A DNA stretch of 32,230 nucleotides. It comes from Actinomycetales bacterium (GTDB lineage Bacteria; Actinomycetota; Actinomycetes; Actinomycetales; Quadrisphaeraceae). The notes under the pieces were generated by a model. That model did no database searches. It saw only the letters and a program-made list of their open reading frames with translations, and was not told the DNA's origin. Positions 1-7,608 of the stretch are shown here, piece by piece (position 1 is the stretch's first letter; every line of letters starts with the position of its first letter). The stretch is from assembly GCA_022701985.1 (NCBI GenBank), contig JAKONK010000097.1, positions 1 to 32,230 of the forward strand, read 5' to 3'. Both the position numbers and the translations under genes were made by a program.

Positions 1-4
1 GGCC

Positions 5-454
5 ATGGAGGAGAAGGACCAGGGCTTCACCCTGATCGAGCTCCTCGTCGTCATGATCATCATCGGCATCCTCGCGGCGATCGCGATCCCGGTGTTCCTG
101 AACCAGCGCCAGAAGGCGGTGGACAGCAGCATCAAGTCCGACCTGCGCACGGTCGCCAACAGCGTCGAGACCTTCAGCGTGGACAGCCAGGCGTACCCAA
201 CCTCTGCCCAGTTCACCGCCAGCACCGGAGCGCCGAGTGGCAATCAGGTCACCGTCGGCACCACCCCCATCGCGGTGAGCAGCGGCAACACCGTCACCTA
301 CATCGTCCAGAGCGCCGCGAACGGAGGGGGGTACTGCCTCGGCGGCTGGAACGCCAAGGCGACCGCCAATGCGACGAGCCTGCAGTACTGGTACGTCAGC
401 ACGAAGGGCGGGCTCCAGTCCACCCCCAGCGGTACTCCTTCGGTCTGCACCTGA
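5..454 (+). CDS. pilA: Type IV major-type prepilin (PilA-like)
   Basis: Class III prepilin signal QG^FTLIELLVVMIIIGILAAIAIPVFLNQR near the N-terminus; Cys near the C-terminus (GGGYC...PSVC). The start is close to the window edge. Confidence 0.9.
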   Translation: MEEKDQGFTLIELLVVMIIIGILAAIAIPVFLNQRQKAVDSSIKSDLRTVANSVETFSVDSQAYPTSAQFTASTGAPSGNQVTVGTTPIAVSSGNTVTYIVQSAANGGGYCLGGWNAKATANATSLQYWYVSTKGGLQSTPSGTPSVCT

Positions 455-462
455 GGTGACAA

Positions 463-497
463 CCGCGGGCCCGCACCCTCCGGGGGCGGGCCCGCGG
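463..497 (+). terminator. GC-rich stem-loop after pilA (terminator/attenuator-like, no T-tract)
   Basis: 12-bp perfect inverted repeat CCGCGGGCCCGC (463-474) / GCGGGCCCGCGG (486-497) with an 11-nt loop, directly between pilA and the minor pilin genes. Confidence 0.6.
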
Positions 498-539
498 CCA
501 CATCCACCGACCGTCGTCACCAGCCCTGGGGGAGTCGCT

Positions 540-1187
540 GTGGAACACGTGGACGGCCAGGACGACCAGGCGGGGGAGGACCAGACCGACGACGGCTTCA
601 CCCTCGTCGAGGTCGTGGTCGCCCTCGGCCTGCTCAGCGTCGTGGCCACCTCGGCGCTGTCGATGTTCGTCGCGTCGATGAAGCACGCCGACGGGCAGCG
701 CGAGCGCCAGGTGGCGGTCGCCGTCGTCAACGACGCGGTGGAGCGAGTCCACTCGGTGCGCTCCACGGTCACCAGCACCACGTCCCAGACCGTCGCCGGT
801 CTCGCGGGCACCGGCCAGGTGGGCGGCCTGACCTCGGGGCGCACCCCGTCCGACGTCGCCACCGCCTGGAACGCGACCAGCTTCCCCGGCAAGGCCGACA
901 CCCGTCCCGCCTGGGACGCGAACACCCCCGCCGGGCCGCTCGCGGTGCCGCTGTCGGTGCCCTCACAGGTCGGTGGCACGACCTACACGACGACCACGCT
1001 CGTCGGCACCTGCACCCTGGCGACCGCCGCGGGCGGGGCCTGCTCCCTCACGGGCTCCGGTCCGGTCGTGCAGCGGGTCGTCGTCGTCGTGACCTGGACC
1101 GGCGCAGGGTGCTCGCCCACGTGCTCGGCCACCAGCTCCTCGCTCGTCGACGGTCACAGCGACCCGACCTGGCGGGTCGCCTCGTGA
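540..1187 (+). CDS. PilV-like minor prepilin, cassette copy 1
   Basis: DDG^FTLVEVVVALGLLSVVATSALSMF prepilin signature. GTG start at 540 chosen over the ORF-track ATG at 369, which overlaps pilA; upstream GGGGGAG as possible RBS. Confidence 0.8.
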   Translation: MEHVDGQDDQAGEDQTDDGFTLVEVVVALGLLSVVATSALSMFVASMKHADGQRERQVAVAVVNDAVERVHSVRSTVTSTTSQTVAGLAGTGQVGGLTSGRTPSDVATAWNATSFPGKADTRPAWDANTPAGPLAVPLSVPSQVGGTTYTTTTLVGTCTLATAAGGACSLTGSGPVVQRVVVVVTWTGAGCSPTCSATSSSLVDGHSDPTWRVAS

Positions 1188-1873
1188 GCCCGTCACGCAC
1201 GACCTCACCCGTCCCCGTGCAGCCGGCCCCGCGGGGCGACGACGGCGCGACCCTGGTCGAGCTGCTCGTGGCGATGAGCATCCTCACCACGGTGCTCGTG
1301 GTCATGCTGTCGGCCGTGGTCGGCCTGGGCCGCATGACCGTGAAGACGCAGAACCTCACCGACGCCACCGGCGACGTCCGCACCGTCTACCTGCGCCTGG
1401 ACCGCGACGTCCGCTACGCCGACGCCATCAGCGTCCCGGGTGAGGTCTCCGGCGACTGGTTCGTGGAGATGACCAGCCCCGAGAGGGCCACCAGCGGGAT
1501 CCGCTGCACCCAGTGGCGCCTCCACCAGGCCGGGTCGTCCCTCCAGGTGCGCACCTGGGTCCGCGGCGCAGCGGTGCCCACCACCTGGACCACGGTCGCC
1601 GGGTCCCTCGCGACCGACCCGGCCCGCGCGCCCTTCACCCGCGCCGCCGCCGGCTCGACGCCCTCGCAGGGCGCGCAGGTCCCGCTCGCGCGCCAGCAGC
1701 TCGGCGTGCACCTGCTCGCCCAGCGCGGCACCGGCGAGCCCGCTGGGAAGGTCGTGGTGGACACCGCCTTCACCGCGCGCAACAGCAGCGCCGGCTCACC
1801 GGGCAACGCCGACACGACGACCGCCGTCACCGACCTCTGCGGCAGCACCGCGACGATCCGGAGCACCTCGTGA
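1184..1873 (+). CDS. PilW-like minor prepilin, cassette copy 1
   Basis: DDG^ATLVELLVAMSILTTVLVVMLSAVVGL; GTGA overlap with the upstream stop; 'VYLRLDRDVRYADAI' shared with copy 2 at 5311. Confidence 0.8.
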   Translation: MSPSRTTSPVPVQPAPRGDDGATLVELLVAMSILTTVLVVMLSAVVGLGRMTVKTQNLTDATGDVRTVYLRLDRDVRYADAISVPGEVSGDWFVEMTSPERATSGIRCTQWRLHQAGSSLQVRTWVRGAAVPTTWTTVAGSLATDPARAPFTRAAAGSTPSQGAQVPLARQQLGVHLLAQRGTGEPAGKVVVDTAFTARNSSAGSPGNADTTTAVTDLCGSTATIRSTS

Positions 1874-3456
1874 GCACTCCGCAGACCACCCGCTCCGGCC
1901 CGCAGGGGGCCGGCACCACCGACGGCGCTGACGACGCCGGGATCGCCCTGCTGAGCGTCATCATGCTGGTCCTGGTCGTCGCGACCCTGAGCCTGCTCGC
2001 CGTCGGTGCGGTGATGGCCCAGGTGAAGCCGCTGAGCTACACCACCAAGACCGCCGGCACCATCGCGGCCGCCGAGTCCGGCAGCCAGGCGGCCCTGGCC
2101 GCGGTGCGCGCCGCCACCCGCGTCGACGGGGTCGACGGCAAGACGTACGGCGACACCACCCGGCTCCCGTGCCAGCTGGCGGGGACCCTCCCCTCCCGCG
2201 GCCCGGTGCTCGCGTACGCGGTGACGGTCGACTACTACACCAGCGACCCGTCCCAGCAGCCCGCGAGCTGGCTCGCCGCCAACCACCTGACGTGCTCCGC
2301 GAGCTCCGGTGTCAGCGCCACCGGGGACGCACCGAAGTACGCGCTCATCACGTCCACCGCCACGCAGGACGGCGTGGTGGGGATCGCCGACACCAGCGGC
2401 AACCGGCTCCTGCGGGCGACCTACGCCCTGCAGACGACGTCGCTGAACATTCCGGGCGGCCTCTTCTGGTCGTACGGCAAGAAGACCTGCCTCCAGGTGC
2501 GGGGGACGGCCGTGGAGGGCGCTGCCCTGGAGTACGCCGCCCCGTCGGCCTGCCAGGCCCGGACGGCGGACCTCATGTGGGTCCACGACACCGACAACAA
2601 GCTCAAGCTGGCCTCGACGCTCAGCGCGTCGTCCCAGCTGTGCGTGACGGCTGTCGGCAGCGCCGCCCAGCTCGAGCAGTGCGCCCCGGCGCGGACCGAC
2701 GACCAGGTGCTCAGCTACACCGGCCAGACCTTCTCCATGAAGGGCGCTCGGTGCCTGTGGTCCGAGCGCAGGGCGACCCCGTCCACCGACGGGATCGACG
2801 TGGCGCACGTCAGTCGGTGCAGCAGCAACGACTACACCGACTGGTGGAGCTGGTCGCCCGAGCCCGCCGTCGGCGCCGGTGACTCCGGCTACGCCTCGGG
2901 GCAGTTCGTCAACTACAAGTACTTCGGGTCGTGCTTCGAGATCACCCGCGAGGACCCGTGGGCGAACGTCGAGGGCGTCGCCCCGTGCAAGCACGCCGGC
3001 GCCAGCACCAACACCTACAACCAGGTCTGGACCCTCACCACCTCCGCCGGCGCCGGCGACTGGCCCACCGCCGACCAGCCGGTCAAGAGCGGCACGCTGT
3101 CCATCAAGGCCAACAACCACAACCAGCGCTGCCTCAGCCGCCTCGAGACCACGCGCTCGGACGACATGGGCACCTGGAGCCCCGACTACCCCGCCCTGGC
3201 GGACTGCAACGGCACCCCCCAGCAGCGCTTCACCGTCATCGGCTACACCGGCGACTACTACACCAGCTACCTCATCAAGGACGACCTCGGCCGCTGCCTG
3301 GGCTCCGGACCGGTCTACCACCCCGCCCAGGGCTTCGACTACCCGACGGTCATCGCCGCCGCCTGCACCGGCGGCCCCGAGCAGCGCTGGAACGCCCCGG
3401 CCAACCTCGTGCCGGGCGACGTCAACCACGTCCTCGAGACGCCGGTGACGCGATGA
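1870..3456 (+). CDS. PilX/GspK-like pilus protein with C-terminal ricin-B/beta-trefoil-like region, copy 1
   Basis: N-terminal hydrophobic segment DAG^IALLSVIMLVLVVATLSLLAV followed by AAAESGSQAAL (PilX_N-like). C-terminal ~300 aa with repeated Cys pairs and QxW/QxF motifs (NQVWTL, QQRFTV, EQRWNAP). GTG start at 1870 overlaps the previous stop. Confidence 0.75.
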   Translation: MSTPQTTRSGPQGAGTTDGADDAGIALLSVIMLVLVVATLSLLAVGAVMAQVKPLSYTTKTAGTIAAAESGSQAALAAVRAATRVDGVDGKTYGDTTRLPCQLAGTLPSRGPVLAYAVTVDYYTSDPSQQPASWLAANHLTCSASSGVSATGDAPKYALITSTATQDGVVGIADTSGNRLLRATYALQTTSLNIPGGLFWSYGKKTCLQVRGTAVEGAALEYAAPSACQARTADLMWVHDTDNKLKLASTLSASSQLCVTAVGSAAQLEQCAPARTDDQVLSYTGQTFSMKGARCLWSERRATPSTDGIDVAHVSRCSSNDYTDWWSWSPEPAVGAGDSGYASGQFVNYKYFGSCFEITREDPWANVEGVAPCKHAGASTNTYNQVWTLTTSAGAGDWPTADQPVKSGTLSIKANNHNQRCLSRLETTRSDDMGTWSPDYPALADCNGTPQQRFTVIGYTGDYYTSYLIKDDLGRCLGSGPVYHPAQGFDYPTVIAAACTGGPEQRWNAPANLVPGDVNHVLETPVTR

Positions 3457-4262
3457 GCGCCGCGCTGGTGGCCCTCGTGGTCCTCGCCGCCGTCGTGGGG
3501 CTCGCCGTCGGTTCCTTCCTCAACGTGGTGGTGCACCGCGTCCCCGCCGGCGCCTCGGTGGTCCGACCGCCCAGCGCCTGCCCCGCCTGCGCCAGCCCCG
3601 TCGCCGCCCGGGACAACGTCCCGGTGCTCTCGTGGGTGCTGCTGCGTGGTCGATGCCGCTCCTGCGCCGCCCCCATCAGCGGCCGCTACCCCCTGGTCGA
3701 GCTGGCCACGGCCGGGCTCTTCGCCGCCGTGACCGCCTGGGCCGCCCACGAGGGCAGGTGGGCCCTGCTGCCCGTGCTGCTCTACCTGGCGGCTGCCGGC
3801 CTCGCGCTCGCGCTCATCGACCTCGACGTGCGCCGCCTGCCCGATGCCATCGTGCTCCCCGCCTACCCCGTCACCGCCGCCCTGCTGGGCCTGGCCGCGG
3901 TGCTGGAGCACGACGGCGCCGCCGCGCTGCGGGCGCTCGCCGGCGGCCTCCTCCTGTACGGCCTCTACTTCGCCCTCGCCGTGGCTCGTCCCGGCGGCAT
4001 GGGCTTCGGAGACGTCAAGCTCGCCGGCGTCCTGGGCGCCGTCCTCGGCTACGCCGGGTGGTCGGCGCTCGCGGTGGGGGCCTTCTCCGCCTTCGTGCTG
4101 GGCGGCCTGGTGGGGGTCGCCCTGGTCGCCTCCGGGGTGCTGCGGCGCCGCGGGCACCTGCCCTTCGGTCCGTTCATGCTCGCCGGTGCCGCGCTCGGGG
4201 TCGTCGCCGGTGACGCCCTCGGGCGCTGGTACCTGGCGCTGAGCGGCTTCCCGGTCACCTGA
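3453..4262 (+). CDS. pilD: Prepilin peptidase / N-methyltransferase (A24 family), copy 1
   Basis: VGSFLNVVVHRVP; CPAC...CRSC tetracysteine motif; catalytic Asp contexts LIDLDVRRLPD and GMGFGDVKLAG. ATG overlaps the upstream stop (ATGA). Confidence 0.92.
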   Translation: MSAALVALVVLAAVVGLAVGSFLNVVVHRVPAGASVVRPPSACPACASPVAARDNVPVLSWVLLRGRCRSCAAPISGRYPLVELATAGLFAAVTAWAAHEGRWALLPVLLYLAAAGLALALIDLDVRRLPDAIVLPAYPVTAALLGLAAVLEHDGAAALRALAGGLLLYGLYFALAVARPGGMGFGDVKLAGVLGAVLGYAGWSALAVGAFSAFVLGGLVGVALVASGVLRRRGHLPFGPFMLAGAALGVVAGDALGRWYLALSGFPVT

Positions 4263-4310
4263 GGGCGCCACCTCCCGGCACCTCAGGGACGACCGATCGG
4301 GTAGCGATGA

Positions 4311-4336
4311 TCAAGGCTGCTCCACGCCCTGCCGAT
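4311..4336 (+). promoter_or_regulatory. Putative sigma-28/WhiG (FliA)-type promoter
   Basis: TCAA (4311-4314) - N16 - GCCGATCA (4331-4338); resembles the TAAA-N15/16-GCCGATAA consensus. Lies upstream of the second minor pilin cassette. Confidence 0.5.
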
Positions 4337-4381
4337 CAGGACTCGCAGGACACCACCACGGACCACCCAGGGGATCGAGCT

Positions 4382-5314
4382 GTGCAGCTGACGGACCGCC
4401 ACACCCGCGAAGACGGTGCGACCGACGACGGCTTCACGCTGGTCGAGGTCATCGTCGCGCTGGCCCTCCTCGGAGTGATCGCCACGGCGACCCTCGGCTT
4501 CTTCATCTCCGGGACGCGGACGTCCACCGACCTGCAGCGCCGCCAGGTGGCGGTCGCCCTGGCCAACGCGGCCGTCGAGGACGCGCGCGGTCTGCCCGTC
4601 ACGGTGCAGACGAGCACCACGGGCGGCACCACGACGACGTGGCCGCTGCTCGTCCGCGGACGCACCCAGAGCTCGGTGAGCAGCCAGTGGTCCGCCTCCG
4701 GCTCTCCGGCGAGCACGACCTTCCCAGCGTGGGACCCCTCGAGCCCCGTCGGCGCGCTCCTGGTGGCGCCGACGAAGACCGACCGGGTCGGGACGGCGTC
4801 CTACACGACCACGACCTACATCGGCACGTGCTACCGCCTGCGGGCCACCACCTCCCAGCCGTGCGACCGCGCCGGCGGGGAGCGCGCGAACCAGCCGCCC
4901 GCGGGTTACGAGGAGCTCGTCCGCATCAGCGCCACCACCGCGTGGGGGACGGCGCAGGAGTGCTCCGGCAGCGCCTGCTCCTACACGGCGAGCGTGCTGG
5001 TCGACACGTCCGTGGACCCCGAGTGGAACACCTCGGGCGGACGGGCCGTCGACGACACCGCCACCGTGGCGAGGGGCACCCGCCAGACGCTCGACGTCCT
5101 GAACAACGACACGATGATCCCAGCGAGGACCAGCCCCGTGACCGTGAGGTCCGCGCCGAGCGGCATGAGGGCCACGGCCGACCCTGCGGGGACCATCACG
5201 CTGGAGGTCCCCGCCGACGCGGCCCTGGGGTCGGTCACCGTCACCTACTTCGTGAAGGACGCCTACGGTGCGACGTCCAACACCGCCACCGTGCGCGTCA
5301 CGGTGACCCGGTGA
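4382..5314 (+). CDS. PilV-like minor prepilin with C-terminal Ig/cadherin-like domain, cassette copy 2
   Basis: DDG^FTLVEVIVALALLGVIATATLGFF. C-terminal 'DDTATVARGTRQTLDVLNNDT...ITLEVPADAALGSVTVTYFVKDAYGATSNTATVRVTV' resembles bacterial Ig/cadherin-like VLxNDT domains. GTG 4382 preferred because ATG 4307 (ORF track) would overlap the putative promoter. Confidence 0.78.
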   Translation: MQLTDRHTREDGATDDGFTLVEVIVALALLGVIATATLGFFISGTRTSTDLQRRQVAVALANAAVEDARGLPVTVQTSTTGGTTTTWPLLVRGRTQSSVSSQWSASGSPASTTFPAWDPSSPVGALLVAPTKTDRVGTASYTTTTYIGTCYRLRATTSQPCDRAGGERANQPPAGYEELVRISATTAWGTAQECSGSACSYTASVLVDTSVDPEWNTSGGRAVDDTATVARGTRQTLDVLNNDTMIPARTSPVTVRSAPSGMRATADPAGTITLEVPADAALGSVTVTYFVKDAYGATSNTATVRVTVTR

Positions 5315-5967
5315 GCGGCGCGCGCGGGCTCGTCCGCCGCCGGTGGGCCGCCGACGGCGGTGCCCGTCCGGACGCCGGCGTGACCCTCGTCGAGACGCTG
5401 GTCGCGATGAGCATCTTCTCCGTGGTCATGGCCATCTTCATGTCGGCCGTGCTGTCGATGACGACGAGCACCAGCCGCGTGAACAACACCGCGGACGCCG
5501 GTGACGGAGTCCGGGCGGTCTTCCTGCGCCTGGACCGGCAGGTCCGGTACGCCGACGCCATCAACCAGCCCTCTCCGGCTCCGGGAGGCCGCTGGTACGT
5601 GGAGTTCCGCACCGCCCAGCGCGCGGGTGGCCAGCCGACACTGTGCACCCAGTGGCGGTACGACCCCACGACCGCGTCGCTGCAGGTCCGCACCTGGGAC
5701 GACGGGCAGACCCCCGCGGACTCCTTCTCCACCGTCGCCACGCGAGTACTGCCGGACGCCGGCAGCGGGTCGCCCTTCGCGGTGGCGCTCGCCGGCGCCG
5801 ACCACGTCAACCAGAAGCTCACCGTGTCCGTCACCTCCGGGGCCGGCACGGGTGACTCCGCCGGGAGGGCGTCCATGACCACCTCGTTCGTGGCACGCAA
5901 CAGCTCCATCACCTCGCCGAGCAACACCGCCGGCGCTGCTGTCTGCCCGCAGGCCACCCGGCCGTGA
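5311..5967 (+). CDS. PilW-like minor prepilin, cassette copy 2
   Basis: DAG^VTLVETLVAMSIFSVVMAIFMSAVLSM; 'FLRLDRQVRYADAI' shared with copy 1; GTGA start overlap. Confidence 0.8.
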   Translation: MSGARGLVRRRWAADGGARPDAGVTLVETLVAMSIFSVVMAIFMSAVLSMTTSTSRVNNTADAGDGVRAVFLRLDRQVRYADAINQPSPAPGGRWYVEFRTAQRAGGQPTLCTQWRYDPTTASLQVRTWDDGQTPADSFSTVATRVLPDAGSGSPFAVALAGADHVNQKLTVSVTSGAGTGDSAGRASMTTSFVARNSSITSPSNTAGAAVCPQATRP

Positions 5968-7604
5968 GTGGTCACCAGACCCGGGAGGTCACCGTGCTCC
6001 GCTCTGCCGTGCGCCGGCTCCGAGCCCGGACTGCCGGGAGCCCCCCCACGGGCCCTGAGCAGGACGCCGGCGCGGCGCTGCTCGCCGTGGTCCTGCTCAT
6101 GTTCGTCGTCCTGGCGTTGGCGACCCTCGTCCTCGGTGTGGTCGTGAGCCAGGTCAAGCCCACCCGGGCCACCCAGCAGAGCACACGGCTGATCTTCGCG
6201 GCCGAGACGGGCACGCAGACCGCGCTCGCGCAGATCCGCACCAGCACCGGGGCCGGCGGCGTGGGCTCGCTCCGCGAGCTCCCCTGCCGGGTGGCGGGCG
6301 AGGTGCCGAGTCCCGCGGGGGGGCTGTCCTTCAGCTCGGCGATCACCTACTTCACCCAGGACCCGTCGGGCAAGAGCGACACCTGGCAGACGACCAACGC
6401 CCTGCCCTGCACCGAAGGGGCGGGGGTGCCGCGGCAGCCGGTCTTCGCGCTCGTCAGCACCGTCGGCCAGGACGCGAGCGCCGGCGCGCTCGTCCACTCG
6501 CGCTCCCTGCTGGCCCAGTACGCGTTCCGGGTCAGCAACAAGAACATCCCGGGGGGCGTCATCTTCACGGCTCCGCGCGAGGCCTGCCTGCAGGCGTCGT
6601 CAGCCACCGCGGGGGCGACCGTCATCTACCAGCCGGCCACCAGCTGCAGCAGCAGCAACGACCTCCAGCGCTGGGTGTACGACACCGGCTACCACCTGGT
6701 GCTGGCCAGCACCATCACCGCGACCACGACGGGCGGGACGACGGGCTCGAGCGGGCTCTGCATCACGCAGCCGGCTCTCAGCGCGACGGACCGCACGGTG
6801 TCGCTGCAGGCGTGCACCCTCGACTCACGCTCTGCGATGCAGCTGTGGAGCTACGAGAGCGGAGCGCACTTCCGCGGGCAGAACGCCAGCAACAAGGACT
6901 ACGGCAAGAACTGCCTGTACGCCGGTCAGACGAGCTGGTCCGCGGGAGACACCGTCAAGGCCGGTGGCAGCTCGACCTGCGACGCGGCCAACGAGTCCTG
7001 GGGCTCGTTCAGCCCCGAACCGCAGGTGGGTGCGGGAGCCGCCTCGTTCCAGACGTCGCAGCTCGTCAACTACAAGGAGTTCGGCCGGTGCGCCGACGTC
7101 ACCAACATGACCACGAGCTTCCGCTACATGATCCTCTACCCCTGCAAGCAGGACCCGAGCGGCGGTAGCAAGCTGGCGTGGAACCACCGCTGGTACTACG
7201 GGGCCGAGACCGGGGTCGCAGCTGAGCCCGATGGCGCATCAGGACTGTCGACGCGGGTCCGGGTGCGCTTCCAGAACGACTCGGACCGGACGTCGTGCCT
7301 CACCTCGCCGGCACCGGGATCCGAACCCGCCTACGTCACCTTCCGCAGCTGCGACTCCACGCCCTCCCAGGCGTTCACGCGGTACTACGCGACGGGCTCG
7401 TACACGAGCAGCTACACCTTCGTGGCGAGCGACGGCCGCTGCCTGTCGGTCGGGGAGGAGCAGTCGCCCCGCAACGACGGCGTCTACTGGTCGACCATGG
7501 TGCTCGAGACGTGCGACGGTGGTCCGGCCCAGAAGTGGAACGCTCCGCCGACCGCTCTCGAGCCCAGCGTCAGCCGCCAGCTCGAGACCTCCGTGACGGG
7601 GTGA
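5964..7604 (+). CDS. PilX/GspK-like pilus protein with C-terminal ricin-B/beta-trefoil-like region, copy 2
   Basis: DAG^AALLAVVLLMFVVLALATLVLGV...FAAETGTQTAL. Shared landmarks with copy 1: NIPGG, WVYDT, FSPEPQVGAG, QLVNYKEFGRC, SDGRCL, GGPAQKWNAP; several QxW motifs. Confidence 0.75.
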   Translation: MSGHQTREVTVLRSAVRRLRARTAGSPPTGPEQDAGAALLAVVLLMFVVLALATLVLGVVVSQVKPTRATQQSTRLIFAAETGTQTALAQIRTSTGAGGVGSLRELPCRVAGEVPSPAGGLSFSSAITYFTQDPSGKSDTWQTTNALPCTEGAGVPRQPVFALVSTVGQDASAGALVHSRSLLAQYAFRVSNKNIPGGVIFTAPREACLQASSATAGATVIYQPATSCSSSNDLQRWVYDTGYHLVLASTITATTTGGTTGSSGLCITQPALSATDRTVSLQACTLDSRSAMQLWSYESGAHFRGQNASNKDYGKNCLYAGQTSWSAGDTVKAGGSSTCDAANESWGSFSPEPQVGAGAASFQTSQLVNYKEFGRCADVTNMTTSFRYMILYPCKQDPSGGSKLAWNHRWYYGAETGVAAEPDGASGLSTRVRVRFQNDSDRTSCLTSPAPGSEPAYVTFRSCDSTPSQAFTRYYATGSYTSSYTFVASDGRCLSVGEEQSPRNDGVYWSTMVLETCDGGPAQKWNAPPTALEPSVSRQLETSVTG

Positions 7605-7608
7605 CGAC

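Noticed and set aside
369-539. Upstream extension of the first PilV-like ORF
   Set aside because: Overlaps pilA and the terminator hairpin; GTG 540 gives the expected short prepilin leader.
1414-3429. 671-aa minus-strand ORF
   Set aside because: Shadow ORF antisense to well-supported PilW/PilX genes; composition (GGAGAGGEGRQ-rich) is typical of high-GC antisense frames and no domain is recognisable.
3422-4271. Possible mobile-element origin of the duplicated cassette
   Set aside because: No transposase, integrase, flanking direct repeats or terminal inverted repeats were recognised; simple tandem duplication is sufficient.
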